From positions 1-6,974 of the forward strand of contig JASLXW010000216.1 in the NCBI GenBank assembly GCA_030740135.1: a stretch of DNA of 6,974 nt, in the 5' to 3' direction. This stretch comes from Nitrospinota bacterium. Its GTDB lineage: Bacteria > UBA8248 > JACPRG01. Under the pieces are notes generated by a model. It did not search any database and was not told the DNA's origin. It was given only the letters and a program-made list of their open reading frames with translations. Each line of letters starts with the position of its first letter. Position 1 is the first letter of the stretch. The position numbers were made by a program, and so were the translations under genes. Shown one piece after another: positions 1 to 6,786 of the stretch.

Positions 1-3000
1 CACGACAGGTCAACGACCGAGGCGGTGTGCGCCAAACCGGCGTTCTCGATCTCGAAACCCGCTGGCAGCAGGTCCACGATCAGCGCTCGGTGGCTCAATC
101 CGGTCGTGGCCCGCCCGGTGATGAGGACCGCCAGGACTTCGCCCTGCCCCACCTTCTCCAGTCCGATCTCCTTGCCGTCCAGGGTGAAATACCGCCTTTG
201 AATCCTGAAACCGGATTCCATGGGGGGCGGGTCCTCTTTGGGCGCGCCGCTCAGGGACGCCGAGAGGTAGACCGGATGCTCGCCCTCGTTCCGGACGGTG
301 AAGTCCGTTTCCAGGTCGCTCCGGCCCAGGGCGAGGCGCACGGGCTTGGTGTGCGGCGCGGCGGGTCCCCCCTCCAGCGACAGGCGCATCGGCCGCCGGT
401 TTTTCGCGAAGGCGTGGGCCGCGAGGAGCAGCCAGGCTTTTTCCTGGGTGCTCGTATAGCGGCGGGAGGATAGTCTCTCGGCGACCCGCTCGGCCAGCTC
501 GAACGCCCGGCCCGGCATCAGGTCCGATTCCGCCAGGAGGTGGGCGAACCCGCCGACGTCCCGGAGGGCGGAGCCGTAGTCGTAAAAGACCCGCGTGGCC
601 GAAGCGCCCCGAGGCTCGATCCTCCCGGCGTCCCCCCGGGCGGCGTCCGCCAGCGTCGTCTGAAACGCCCGGATCGCGAGCTTCCGCTCGCCGTAGCGCG
701 CGAGGGCCCCAGCGATTTGCGCCCGGGCCAGGATCGTGGGGAGCTTATCGAAATACGTCTCGTAAAAGTATCGCAGGTCCCCGATTCTGGCTTCCCCCGC
801 CTTCGCCAGCACATAGAGCGCGTACGCCCGGGCGGCCAGGGCGTGTCGCCCGTAGCGGCCGCCGGCGACGCTCGCCTTCAGCCAGTCCAGACCCAGCCGG
901 TAGCCGAATTCCGGGACGAAATGCTTCTGCGCCCGCGCCCGGACGAGGAAATCCATCACAAAGGGCGTGAGCCATTCCTCGGCCCGGCCGTAGGGACTCC
1001 AGGGCGCGAAGCCCCCGTTGGGGAGCTGGCGGTCCAGGACCCGCTCAATCGCGGACTGTACGCGGCGCGTCAGGCCGTCTTTGCCCTTGAGCTCGATCCC
1101 ATAGCTCCGGGCCACCCCGCCCAGGTAGAGCAGCGGCAGGGCCCGGCTCGTGACCTGTTCGAGACATCCGTAAGGATACCGATCGAGGTCCCTCAGCAAC
1201 CCGGTCGCGTTCACATTCGGAATCGCGCTCAGGGAAAGGAGCAACCTGCCCGAATTCGGGGAGAACTTCGCCATGACCTTCCGGCCGAACCGCACCTTTT
1301 TCCCCCCGTCCAAAGACCGGGTCAGGGTCTCCGTGAGAACGGGCCGGCCGGGCCGCACGGGGATCTCCCAGTCGCGGTCCAGCGCGTAATCCCCGGGCCC
1401 CCGGACGCTGAGCCAGACGCGGCCGACTCCCCCTCCCCCCTCCCGGCCCTTCAACCGGAAGGTCAGCGAACGCCGCTCTCCCCGGGAGAGGGTCGTCTCC
1501 CTCGCCGGGCCGCCCTCCGTCCCGACCGCCCCGGAGGCGTCCAACCGGACTTCATACCGGCCCGCGGGCGAGGCGAGATTGTGCAAGGTCAGGTGGATGT
1601 CGCCTTCATCGCCGGGCGCCAGGAATCGCGGCATGGAGATCTGCGTGACCAGCGGCTCCCGGACCACCATGAAGGTCTCGGCCGCGCCGACCGAGTCCCG
1701 CCCGTACCCGACCGCCATCAGGCGAAGCCGGCCGTTGAAATCGGGCAGGGCGAGCGGCACCGTCGCTACGCCCGCTTCGTTCACCCGGACCCGCCCCGAG
1801 AACAGGGCGACCGACCGGACCGTGCGGGCGGACGGGGCGACGAGGTTCCGCGCCCCTCCGGCGGGCTCGCCCCCGCCCGTCCGGATGCGCCCCCGGCTGT
1901 CGGCGTCGGCGTCGATGAGCCTCCCGTAGATGTCGTGGAGGTCCACCCCGAGCTTGCGCTTGCCGAAGTAGTGCGGGCGGGGGTCGGGGCTTTTGAAATC
2001 CGTGAGGCTCAGGATGCCTTCGTCCACGGCGGCGAGCGTGATAAAGACCGGCCCTTTCCCCGTGTAGCCCTCGACCTTGACCGAAACCGTCGCCGTCCGC
2101 CTGGGGAGCGCCTCGTCCGGGGCCTCGATGGCCAGCTTCAGCGTCCGCTTCGGGGGCCGGACCGCGGCCCATGCCAGCCCGACGGCCCGGCCCGGGCCGC
2201 GCCGCCGCGCCGCGTTCTCGGGCCGATACGCCGCGGCCATGATGTAGGCGCCCGCGCCCCACTCTTCCGAGACGTGAATCGGGATCGCCATGCCCGCGGC
2301 CGGCACGCGCAGGCTTCGCGTCTCGTGGAGCCGGTCGTTGACCACCAGGACCAGCGCTTCGGCGTCGAAGGGGGGCTTGACGTACACGCGCGCCGTCTCT
2401 CCGGGCGCGTAGGATTTCTTGTCCAGCGTCAACTCGAGCTTATCGGGCTTGTCTCCGGGCGAGGGGCTCACGAACCACCCGGCCCGGAATCGGACGCTCG
2501 CGCCCGCGCCCGTTTGGGGGTCATCCACCTCGAGCCGGTACCTTCCGAACGGCGCGCGGCGGGACAGCGCGGCGGGCCCGGTCGCGCCGAAGACCACGTC
2601 GCCCCGGGCGATCAGCCGGTCCCGAATCACCCTGCGGTAGGTCCATCTCCCGCCCCGGGTGTACCAGACGTAATCCCAATTCTCCTCAAAGAAGGCGTAG
2701 CGCAGCCCCTTCGCCGCGACGGCCTTGCCCTCGGGGTCTACGGCGATGACCGAAAACCGGGCCTCCCGGCCCTCCTCCACCGCGTCCTCTTTGAACTCGG
2801 GGCGGATGCCGATCTCGAAGGGCCGGTAACGGAGGGGAATCGTCAGGCTCTTCCTGGCGGGCCGGCCGCCCTTCTCGAAGAGGTTCACCCGGATGACGGC
2901 TTTCAGGGGCTTCGTGGTTTCCCCGGGGTTTTTGACCCGGATCGTCACCCGCGTCATTCCGGATTCGTCCGTCGGCGGCGCCTTGAAGGACATCCGCTTC

Positions 3001-5186
3001 GGCGCCCAGGCTTCCCCCACCTTCCCGAAGCGGTAATCCGCGAAGGCCGGGTGCGGGTCCTTGTCCTCGACGAGCACCACCTCGGCGTCGGCCTTGAGAC
3101 CCGACGCGCTCGCCCCGTACAGGTACGTCCCTTTGGCCTGAATCGAGAGCGCCTTGAACGGGCGCAGCACCCCGGCCGAAGGTGAGAGCGCCAGCTCGAT
3201 GCGGGCGGGCACGAAGTCCTCGACCTGGAATTCCGCCTGACCGATGGCGCCGGCCTTCTCATCGATATGGGCGCTGACGCGCCACGTGCCGGTCCGCGCG
3301 GTGACCGGAAGCCGCAGGGTCTTTCGGCTTCCCCCTCCGGCGTCCCCGCGCCGGACAAAGCGGCCGAACCGAAGCCCGTCCGGGCGGAAGACTTTGAGGG
3401 TCAGCGGCAGGTCGGGCAGCCCCCGGCCCCGGTCGTCGCGCAACAGGGCCATGAGGTTCACCCGCTCCCCCGGCCGGTAGACCCCCCGATCGGTGTAGAG
3501 GTAGACGTCCATCGGCCCCGGGAAAGGCCGCCCGGCGACGCCCCGGTCGGACAGGTCCATTGCGGGCCGCGTCAGATCGAGGAAATTGAAATCCCCGGAA
3601 GGGCCGTCCCGCTTCGCCCCCTCCCCGGGCTCGGCCGCTGGCGTTCTCGCCATGACCGCCGCCGGTGCGTTCCCCCCCCGTCCGCGCACCCTGCCCGCGG
3701 GGAACCGCGCTACGCCACGGCCATCGCTCGTCACGGTGTCCAACACCTTGTTGTTCCGGGCGATGAGCCGGACTTCCGCGCCCGCCACGGGCTTGGCCGA
3801 TTTCAGGGAGCGGACGAACACGTGCAGGCCGTCCCGCCCCTTGACCGTGGAGAGTCCGAGGTCCGACATGACGACCCACTGCGTCGCGAGGACGCCTCCG
3901 GCCCTGGCCGCGACCACATAGACGCCCGGCCGCCCATCCTTCAGGATTTCTCCCAGCGGAATGGACGTGCGCGTCTCCCGGTTGACCTGGGTCTCTACAT
4001 CCAGACTGCCCCGCCAGAGCAGCTCGCCCGTGTTTTCCCGGAATTCCCTCAATTTCCAGTTGTAGAGCTGGCGGGTGATATTCCCTGCCATGATCTCGCG
4101 GATGAGGTTCCGCTCCACGACGTGGTAGACCCGCAGTTTGACGGTCCGGACGTTGACCACGGAGAGGGGGAGGTCCTTGGCCTTCCGGGCCGGCAGGACG
4201 TAGGCGCTGTTCCGAAAGGCGACCTGGGGGGCGCGGTCCGGGACGGCGGCCCGGACGGTCGCGCCCGCGGGCGTTTTCAGGCCATGCCGATCGGGCATCC
4301 CCTTCAGGACCGTTATCTTGTATGACCGCCCGTGCGCCAGGCCCTCCAGGCAAAGGGACTTCCCCTCGGGGTTCAAGGCGACCTGGGCGGCGGGGTTGAT
4401 CTGGATGTAGTCCCGATACCGAACCCGTCCCCTCCCGGCCAGCGGACCGGAGAACGTCAGGCAGACCGAGGGTTTTGGACGGTTGGAATAAACGCGAAAC
4501 CTGCGCAACCGGAATGAATGGCGCTTCTCGAGCCGATTCCGGGTCTGGTCGAGCGATCGGGCAAGCCGGCCGATGACGGTTCCTGCGCCGGCCGCATCCT
4601 CCCGCGGGACCAGCCGGCTCGCTTCCCGGATGGCCATCAAGGCCTGCGAGGAGTCCCGGGTTTTGTCGAAGACCGTCGCGAGAAAGCCCAAGGCCATCGC
4701 GCGGGAAAGGCCGCTTCCCGCCGCTTTGTACGCCATGTAGGCCGCCCGGGCGGCCTTTCGCAGATTCCGATGAGGACCGGGGTCGGAATGCGCGCGCGCG
4801 AGCTTCAGCCACGTCGCGGAAGTTCCCTTCCCCCTGGCGATCAGGAGTTCATAAGCGAAGACGGCGTCCGACGCGCCCTTGCGGCGCGGCCCTTTCCCGG
4901 CGGGCGGGCGGGGAAGGATGGGTCCGACCAGCGTCTTGAGCATCTCCAGGTCTTCCGGGGACAGCTTATCGCGGTCGTCGCGGATTCGGGCCTTGATCTC
5001 TTCCTCGTAGGCCGCCCCCTCCGCGGCCAGCGGCCGGTTCTCGTAGGCGTAGGAAGAAGAAGAAAGTACGGCCAACACGCAAACGGACAACAGAACCGTT
5101 CGCAGCCATCCGCCCCTGCCCGGAATCGGACCCATGCGAAATTGCGTTCCGGCCTTCGGCGTCCCGAGCGTTTCTCTCTCCGGCAT
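1..5186 (-). CDS. Bacterial alpha-2-macroglobulin family protein with thioester (3' end beyond the left edge)
   Basis: One uninterrupted minus-strand frame gives 1728 residues with no stop before base 1. Residues 1-47 are a signal peptide: basic n-region, hydrophobic core near 30-41, and a Ser-Tyr-Ala site at 45-47. I see no good lipobox. Residues about 48-220 look helical and TPR-like. MG-type beta domains follow: about 226-320, 329-440, a domain with AKPVAGAEV at 464, MG2 from 559 (YLYTDRGVYRPGE), and further MG domains to about 910. The bait-region domain spans about 915-1115 (VDEGILSLTDF at 1054). The A2M/MG7 domain is about 1120-1210. The thioester domain is about 1290-1590, with CLEQ at 1341-1344. 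bMG10 starts near 1600. Family knowledge: COG2373 proteins are exported protease traps; E. coli YfhM is about 1650 residues and is often paired with PBP1C. This one is longer; by comparison roughly 100-150 residues are missing. The start at 5186 is set by its ribosome site. Confidence 0.97.
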   Translation of the reverse strand, partial: MPERETLGTPKAGTQFRMGPIPGRGGWLRTVLLSVCVLAVLSSSSYAYENRPLAAEGAAYEEEIKARIRDDRDKLSPEDLEMLKTLVGPILPRPPAGKGPRRKGASDAVFAYELLIARGKGTSATWLKLARAHSDPGPHRNLRKAARAAYMAYKAAGSGLSRAMALGFLATVFDKTRDSSQALMAIREASRLVPREDAAGAGTVIGRLARSLDQTRNRLEKRHSFRLRRFRVYSNRPKPSVCLTFSGPLAGRGRVRYRDYIQINPAAQVALNPEGKSLCLEGLAHGRSYKITVLKGMPDRHGLKTPAGATVRAAVPDRAPQVAFRNSAYVLPARKAKDLPLSVVNVRTVKLRVYHVVERNLIREIMAGNITRQLYNWKLREFRENTGELLWRGSLDVETQVNRETRTSIPLGEILKDGRPGVYVVAARAGGVLATQWVVMSDLGLSTVKGRDGLHVFVRSLKSAKPVAGAEVRLIARNNKVLDTVTSDGRGVARFPAGRVRGRGGNAPAAVMARTPAAEPGEGAKRDGPSGDFNFLDLTRPAMDLSDRGVAGRPFPGPMDVYLYTDRGVYRPGERVNLMALLRDDRGRGLPDLPLTLKVFRPDGLRFGRFVRRGDAGGGSRKTLRLPVTARTGTWRVSAHIDEKAGAIGQAEFQVEDFVPARIELALSPSAGVLRPFKALSIQAKGTYLYGASASGLKADAEVVLVEDKDPHPAFADYRFGKVGEAWAPKRMSFKAPPTDESGMTRVTIRVKNPGETTKPLKAVIRVNLFEKGGRPARKSLTIPLRYRPFEIGIRPEFKEDAVEEGREARFSVIAVDPEGKAVAAKGLRYAFFEENWDYVWYTRGGRWTYRRVIRDRLIARGDVVFGATGPAALSRRAPFGRYRLEVDDPQTGAGASVRFRAGWFVSPSPGDKPDKLELTLDKKSYAPGETARVYVKPPFDAEALVLVVNDRLHETRSLRVPAAGMAIPIHVSEEWGAGAYIMAAAYRPENAARRRGPGRAVGLAWAAVRPPKRTLKLAIEAPDEALPRRTATVSVKVEGYTGKGPVFITLAAVDEGILSLTDFKSPDPRPHYFGKRKLGVDLHDIYGRLIDADADSRGRIRTGGGEPAGGARNLVAPSARTVRSVALFSGRVRVNEAGVATVPLALPDFNGRLRLMAVGYGRDSVGAAETFMVVREPLVTQISMPRFLAPGDEGDIHLTLHNLASPAGRYEVRLDASGAVGTEGGPARETTLSRGERRSLTFRLKGREGGGGVGRVWLSVRGPGDYALDRDWEIPVRPGRPVLTETLTRSLDGGKKVRFGRKVMAKFSPNSGRLLLSLSAIPNVNATGLLRDLDRYPYGCLEQVTSRALPLLYLGGVARSYGIELKGKDGLTRRVQSAIERVLDRQLPNGGFAPWSPYGRAEEWLTPFVMDFLVRARAQKHFVPEFGYRLGLDWLKASVAGGRYGRHALAARAYALYVLAKAGEARIGDLRYFYETYFDKLPTILARAQIAGALARYGERKLAIRAFQTTLADAARGDAGRIEPRGASATRVFYDYGSALRDVGGFAHLLAESDLMPGRAFELAERVAERLSSRRYTSTQEKAWLLLAAHAFAKNRRPMRLSLEGGPAAPHTKPVRLALGRSDLETDFTVRNEGEHPVYLSASLSGAPKEDPPPMESGFRIQRRYFTLDGKEIGLEKVGQGEVLAVLITGRATTGLSHRALIVDLLPAGFEIENAGLAHTASVVDLS
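1155..1166 (-). other. Thioester motif CLEQ of the macroglobulin
   Basis: These codons encode Cys-Leu-Glu-Gln at residues 1341-1344, in the context RYPYGCLEQVTSRALP. This is the canonical intramolecular thioester site: the Cys sulfur and the Gln side-chain carbonyl form the bond that reacts with a protease after bait cleavage. The downstream LPNGGFAPW and WLTPFVMDFL segments are the usual helical thioester-domain pattern. The motif is intact, which puts the protein in the thioester-bearing class and not the MagD/YfaS-like class that lacks it. Confidence 0.95.
1840..1917 (-). other. Probable bait loop of the macroglobulin
   Basis: Residues about 1091-1116 run from IDADADSRGRIR through a Gly-rich stretch (GGGEPAGG) to ARNLV, between the folded bait-domain segment (YFGKRKLGVDLHDIYG) and the A2M domain. 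It is rich in Gly and Arg (Arg at 1098, 1100, 1102 and 1113), low in hydrophobics, and probably exposed and flexible. Placing the bait here follows the family layout and is an inference; the Arg residues would suit trypsin-like proteases. The Asp-Ala run is a short GACGCC codon repeat. Confidence 0.55.
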
Positions 5187-5193
5187 GCCCATA

Positions 5194-5200
5194 CTCCTCC
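5194..5200 (-). promoter_or_regulatory. Ribosome binding site deciding the macroglobulin start
   Basis: On the minus strand GGAGGAG lies just ahead of two in-frame ATGs, at 5192 and 5186. It nearly touches the first (one base between), while GGAGG sits 9 bases from the second, so 5186 is the better start. A third in-frame ATG at 5135 would give a tidier, shorter signal peptide (MGPIPGRGG followed by the hydrophobic core) but has no ribosome site. All three starts keep the signal peptide. I see no convincing -35/-10 pair for this gene in the 5201-5340 region. Confidence 0.75.
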
Positions 5201-5397
5201 CATCACGCGGGTGGATAACGCGGACTCCAACCATCTGTTTTCAGAGTAGACGCTTGGATCAAGTCATTTGTTCCCGGTCTTTGGCGGAGTCCCGACCACC
5301 GGGAAGAAACCGGGCGATGACGCGGGGCAGGGTCGGCGGATTTCCACCGATAAGGTTTCTCGTCTTTCTCTCTCGCGGTCTCTATTTTTGGCCCGGA

Positions 5398-5439
5398 CGG
5401 CGCGGAAAACAACCGCCCGGACCGAATTCTTCCGCGCCG
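5398..5439. repeat. Perfect 10-bp inverted repeat in the intergenic region
   Basis: CGGCGCGGAA at 5398-5407 is the exact reverse complement of TTCCGCGCCG at 5430-5439, with a 22-base spacer. The octamer GCCCGGAC occurs at 5391-5398, touching the left arm, and again at 5415-5422 inside the spacer. No T-run follows on either strand, so a classical intrinsic terminator is unlikely. It lies about 245-285 bases upstream of the macroglobulin ribosome site and could be a regulatory site or a structured leader. Confidence 0.6.
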
Positions 5440-5511
5440 CTCCGCCGGTTCCAAGACAAGCCGGAGGCCGCTCAAGGGGATTGATGGGGTTGGCTTGAAG
5501 GGGTCGGAGAC

Positions 5512-5530
5512 GCCCGGCGACTCCCCGGGC
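5512..5530 (-). terminator. Second GC-rich hairpin downstream of the dehydrogenase
   Basis: GCCCGG (5512-5517) and CCGGGC (5525-5530) form an all-GC 6-bp stem with a 7-base loop, about 77-95 bases after the dehydrogenase stop. No U-run follows. Together with the hairpin at 5556-5569 it may act as a tandem weak terminator isolating the two genes, but base composition alone makes such repeats common here. Confidence 0.22.
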
Positions 5531-5555
5531 CGGAGCGCGACGGCGATGGCGTCAA

Positions 5556-5569
5556 GGCCGGGACCGGCC
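5556..5569 (-). terminator. Weak GC-rich hairpin downstream of the dehydrogenase
   Basis: GGCCGG and CCGGCC face each other across two bases, giving at least a 5-bp stem with a 4-base loop. It begins about 37 bases after the dehydrogenase stop codon on the minus strand. There is no U-tract, so termination is only possible, not shown. A chance GC-rich palindrome is the main alternative. Confidence 0.25.
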
Positions 5570-5606
5570 GTCCGTGAAACCGCGATGGCGGCCGAACGGG
5601 CGGAAA

Positions 5607-6683
5607 TCAGAAGCGGGCGTCTTCCGGGAGGTGGGGGAACGCGCTCATCTCGTGGGCGGGCGTCACCGGGTCCGTCGCCGTAAGGTGCGATCCGTCCAGC
5701 TCGGCAAGGCTCGTCACGCCGAGAAGCCCCATGGACTTTTCGATCTCCCCCTCGAGGATCTCGAGCGCCCGGACGAGGCCGGCCTGGCCGGCGGCGGCGA
5801 GCGCCCAGGCCTGGAGCTTTCCAATCGCCACGGCGTCCGCCCCCAGGATGAGGGCCTTGAGGACGTCGGTCCCGCGGACGAATCCGCTGTCGATGATCAC
5901 CTCGGCCTTGCCGTCCACGGCCGCGACGATCTCGGGCAGAATCTCGATGGCCCCCCGCCCGTGGTCGAGCTGCCGGCCGCCGTGATTGGAGACGTAGACC
6001 GCCCGGACCCCGTGCTCGACGGCCAGCGCCGCGTCTTCCGCCGTCGCCACGCCCTTGAGGATGAATGGCAGCCCGCCGATCTCCCTGATCGCGTCCAGGG
6101 TCTCCCAGGTCAGGGAGGTCTGGTACTCATGGCCGTCCAGGTTCTTGAGGGCGGACGGGATCCAGCCGGCGATGAGCTGCCGCTCGTGGTTGCCGTAGTA
6201 CACCGAGTCCACGGTGAGGGTCAGCCCGACGTAACCGGCGCGCTTCGCCCGGCCCACGACGTCCTCGACCCATTTCAGGTCGCCGCGCACGTAGAGCTGG
6301 AAGATCTGGGGATGGGCGGCGCAGGCGGCCGTCTCTTCCAGGCTCGGCTGGGTGACCGAGCTGACGAAGTTGACCGTGCCGAATTCCTCCGCCGCGCGGG
6401 CGGCGGCGGCGGCGCCCTCCGGGACGATGGAGTGGAGCGTGCCGACCGGCGCGAGCATCACCGGGATGCGCAGCTTGTGGCCCAGGACGGTCGTGGAGGC
6501 GTCGATCTCGGTGACGTCTCTCATAATTCTCGGCCTGAACGCGAGGCGGTCGAGCCCCTGGCGGTTCCGCCGCATCGTCGTCTCCGATTCCCCCCCGCCG
6601 CTGATGTAGTTCCAGACGTACTGGGTGGCGTTGCGCCGCGCCTCGACGATGATTTCGTGGATGGTCAGAAATTCGGCGCTCAT
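5607..6683 (-). CDS. FMN-dependent alpha-hydroxy-acid dehydrogenase/oxidase family protein
   Basis: Complete, 358 residues, a TIM-barrel of the glycolate oxidase / L-lactate dehydrogenase (LldD) family, which oxidises 2-hydroxy acids to 2-oxo acids using FMN. Family landmarks: ISGGGE at 27-32, PVMLAPVG at 74-81, SS at 108-109, FQLYV at 128-132, TVDS at 157-160, LKGV at 209-212, SNHGGRQLD at 232-240, and the phosphate-site segments near 265-274 and 287-289. Aligned by eye to spinach glycolate oxidase, Y131, D159, K210, H234 and R237 match Tyr129, Asp157, Lys230, His254 and Arg257. Unusually, N25 stands for Tyr24, H166 for Arg164, V269 for Arg289 and K289 for Arg309. Loop 4 is about 22 residues shorter than in glycolate oxidase. 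I see no signal peptide or membrane segment, so it is probably cytoplasmic. The substrate cannot be named. The start at 6683 has GGAGG five bases upstream; an in-frame ATG at 6743 would add 20 Arg-rich residues but lacks a good ribosome site. Confidence 0.95.
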   Translation of the reverse strand: MSAEFLTIHEIIVEARRNATQYVWNYISGGGESETTMRRNRQGLDRLAFRPRIMRDVTEIDASTTVLGHKLRIPVMLAPVGTLHSIVPEGAAAAARAAEEFGTVNFVSSVTQPSLEETAACAAHPQIFQLYVRGDLKWVEDVVGRAKRAGYVGLTLTVDSVYYGNHERQLIAGWIPSALKNLDGHEYQTSLTWETLDAIREIGGLPFILKGVATAEDAALAVEHGVRAVYVSNHGGRQLDHGRGAIEILPEIVAAVDGKAEVIIDSGFVRGTDVLKALILGADAVAIGKLQAWALAAAGQAGLVRALEILEGEIEKSMGLLGVTSLAELDGSHLTATDPVTPAHEMSAFPHLPEDARF

Positions 6684-6688
6684 TCGGG

Positions 6689-6693
6689 CCTCC
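6689..6693 (-). promoter_or_regulatory. Ribosome binding site deciding the dehydrogenase start
   Basis: GGAGG on the minus strand, five bases before the ATG at 6683. The alternative ATG at 6743 has only a weak purine stretch ahead of it and lies about 7 bases from the predicted transcription start. A small stem (GAGGG at 6696-6700 with CCCTC at 6708-6712) sits immediately upstream and may influence access to the site. Confidence 0.75.
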
Positions 6694-6756
6694 GCGAGGG
6701 CGCGAATCCCTCTTGCGGGATTCCGCCGTGAATTGCTCTCCATTTCCGGGTCGCCC

Positions 6757-6786
6757 CATCTAGGCGCGAAAACGGGGAGTTGTCAA
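6757..6786 (-). promoter_or_regulatory. Predicted sigma70-type promoter of the dehydrogenase
   Basis: On the minus strand there is a perfect -35 box, TTGACA (6786-6781), an 18-base spacer, and a partial -10 box, TAGATG (6762-6757, three of six matches to consensus). Transcription would begin near 6750, leaving a leader of about 67 bases before the ATG at 6683. The -35 is the strong part of this call; the -10 is weak. Confidence 0.45.

Larger units (their letters stand above)
5201..5606. other. Intergenic region between the two genes, no gene seen
   Basis: About 400 bases separate the end of the dehydrogenase from the ribosome site of the macroglobulin. Short open frames on both strands here give low-complexity, Arg/Pro/Ser-rich translations with no recognisable domain and no ribosome site, so I call none. 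The region holds three GC-rich inverted repeats, listed separately, a pyrimidine-rich plus-strand stretch at about 5355-5385, and a duplicated ACCGGG near 5295-5315. The macroglobulin promoter should lie here, but I could not fix its position. Confidence 0.6.

Noticed and set aside
540..3185. An 881-codon open frame on the plus strand
   Set aside because: It is exactly codon-aligned and antisense to the macroglobulin, so a stop there needs a TTA, CTA or TCA codon in the real gene. Those codons are nearly absent in this GC-rich gene; the frame ends where a TCA occurs. Its translation is Pro/Arg/Gly-rich without any domain.
3267..4325. A 352-codon plus-strand frame
   Set aside because: It is antisense to conserved macroglobulin domains, with no family signature and no ribosome site; another GC-bias shadow.
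3259..4812. A 517-codon minus-strand frame inside the macroglobulin
   Set aside because: It is the same strand in another phase, with a low-complexity Arg/Gly/Pro-rich translation. The overlapping macroglobulin frame reads through recognisable MG domains.
5398..5439. Intrinsic terminator at the 10-bp inverted repeat
   Set aside because: There is no T-run after the stem on either strand and the 22-base loop is long; it is recorded as a repeat only.
5203..5475. A 90-codon minus-strand frame just upstream of the macroglobulin
   Set aside because: It would start with TTG, has no clear ribosome site, and its translation is Arg/Pro/Ser-rich with no domain. The interval also contains the inverted repeats.
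5574..6731. A 385-codon plus-strand frame opposite the dehydrogenase
   Set aside because: The complementary minus frame encodes a complete, motif-bearing FMN enzyme; the plus frame is its mirror image.
6684..6743. A 20-residue N-terminal extension of the dehydrogenase from the ATG at 6743
   Set aside because: No good ribosome site, only about 7 bases from the predicted transcription start, and the Arg-rich extension is not part of the family fold. The ATG at 6683 has GGAGG five bases upstream.
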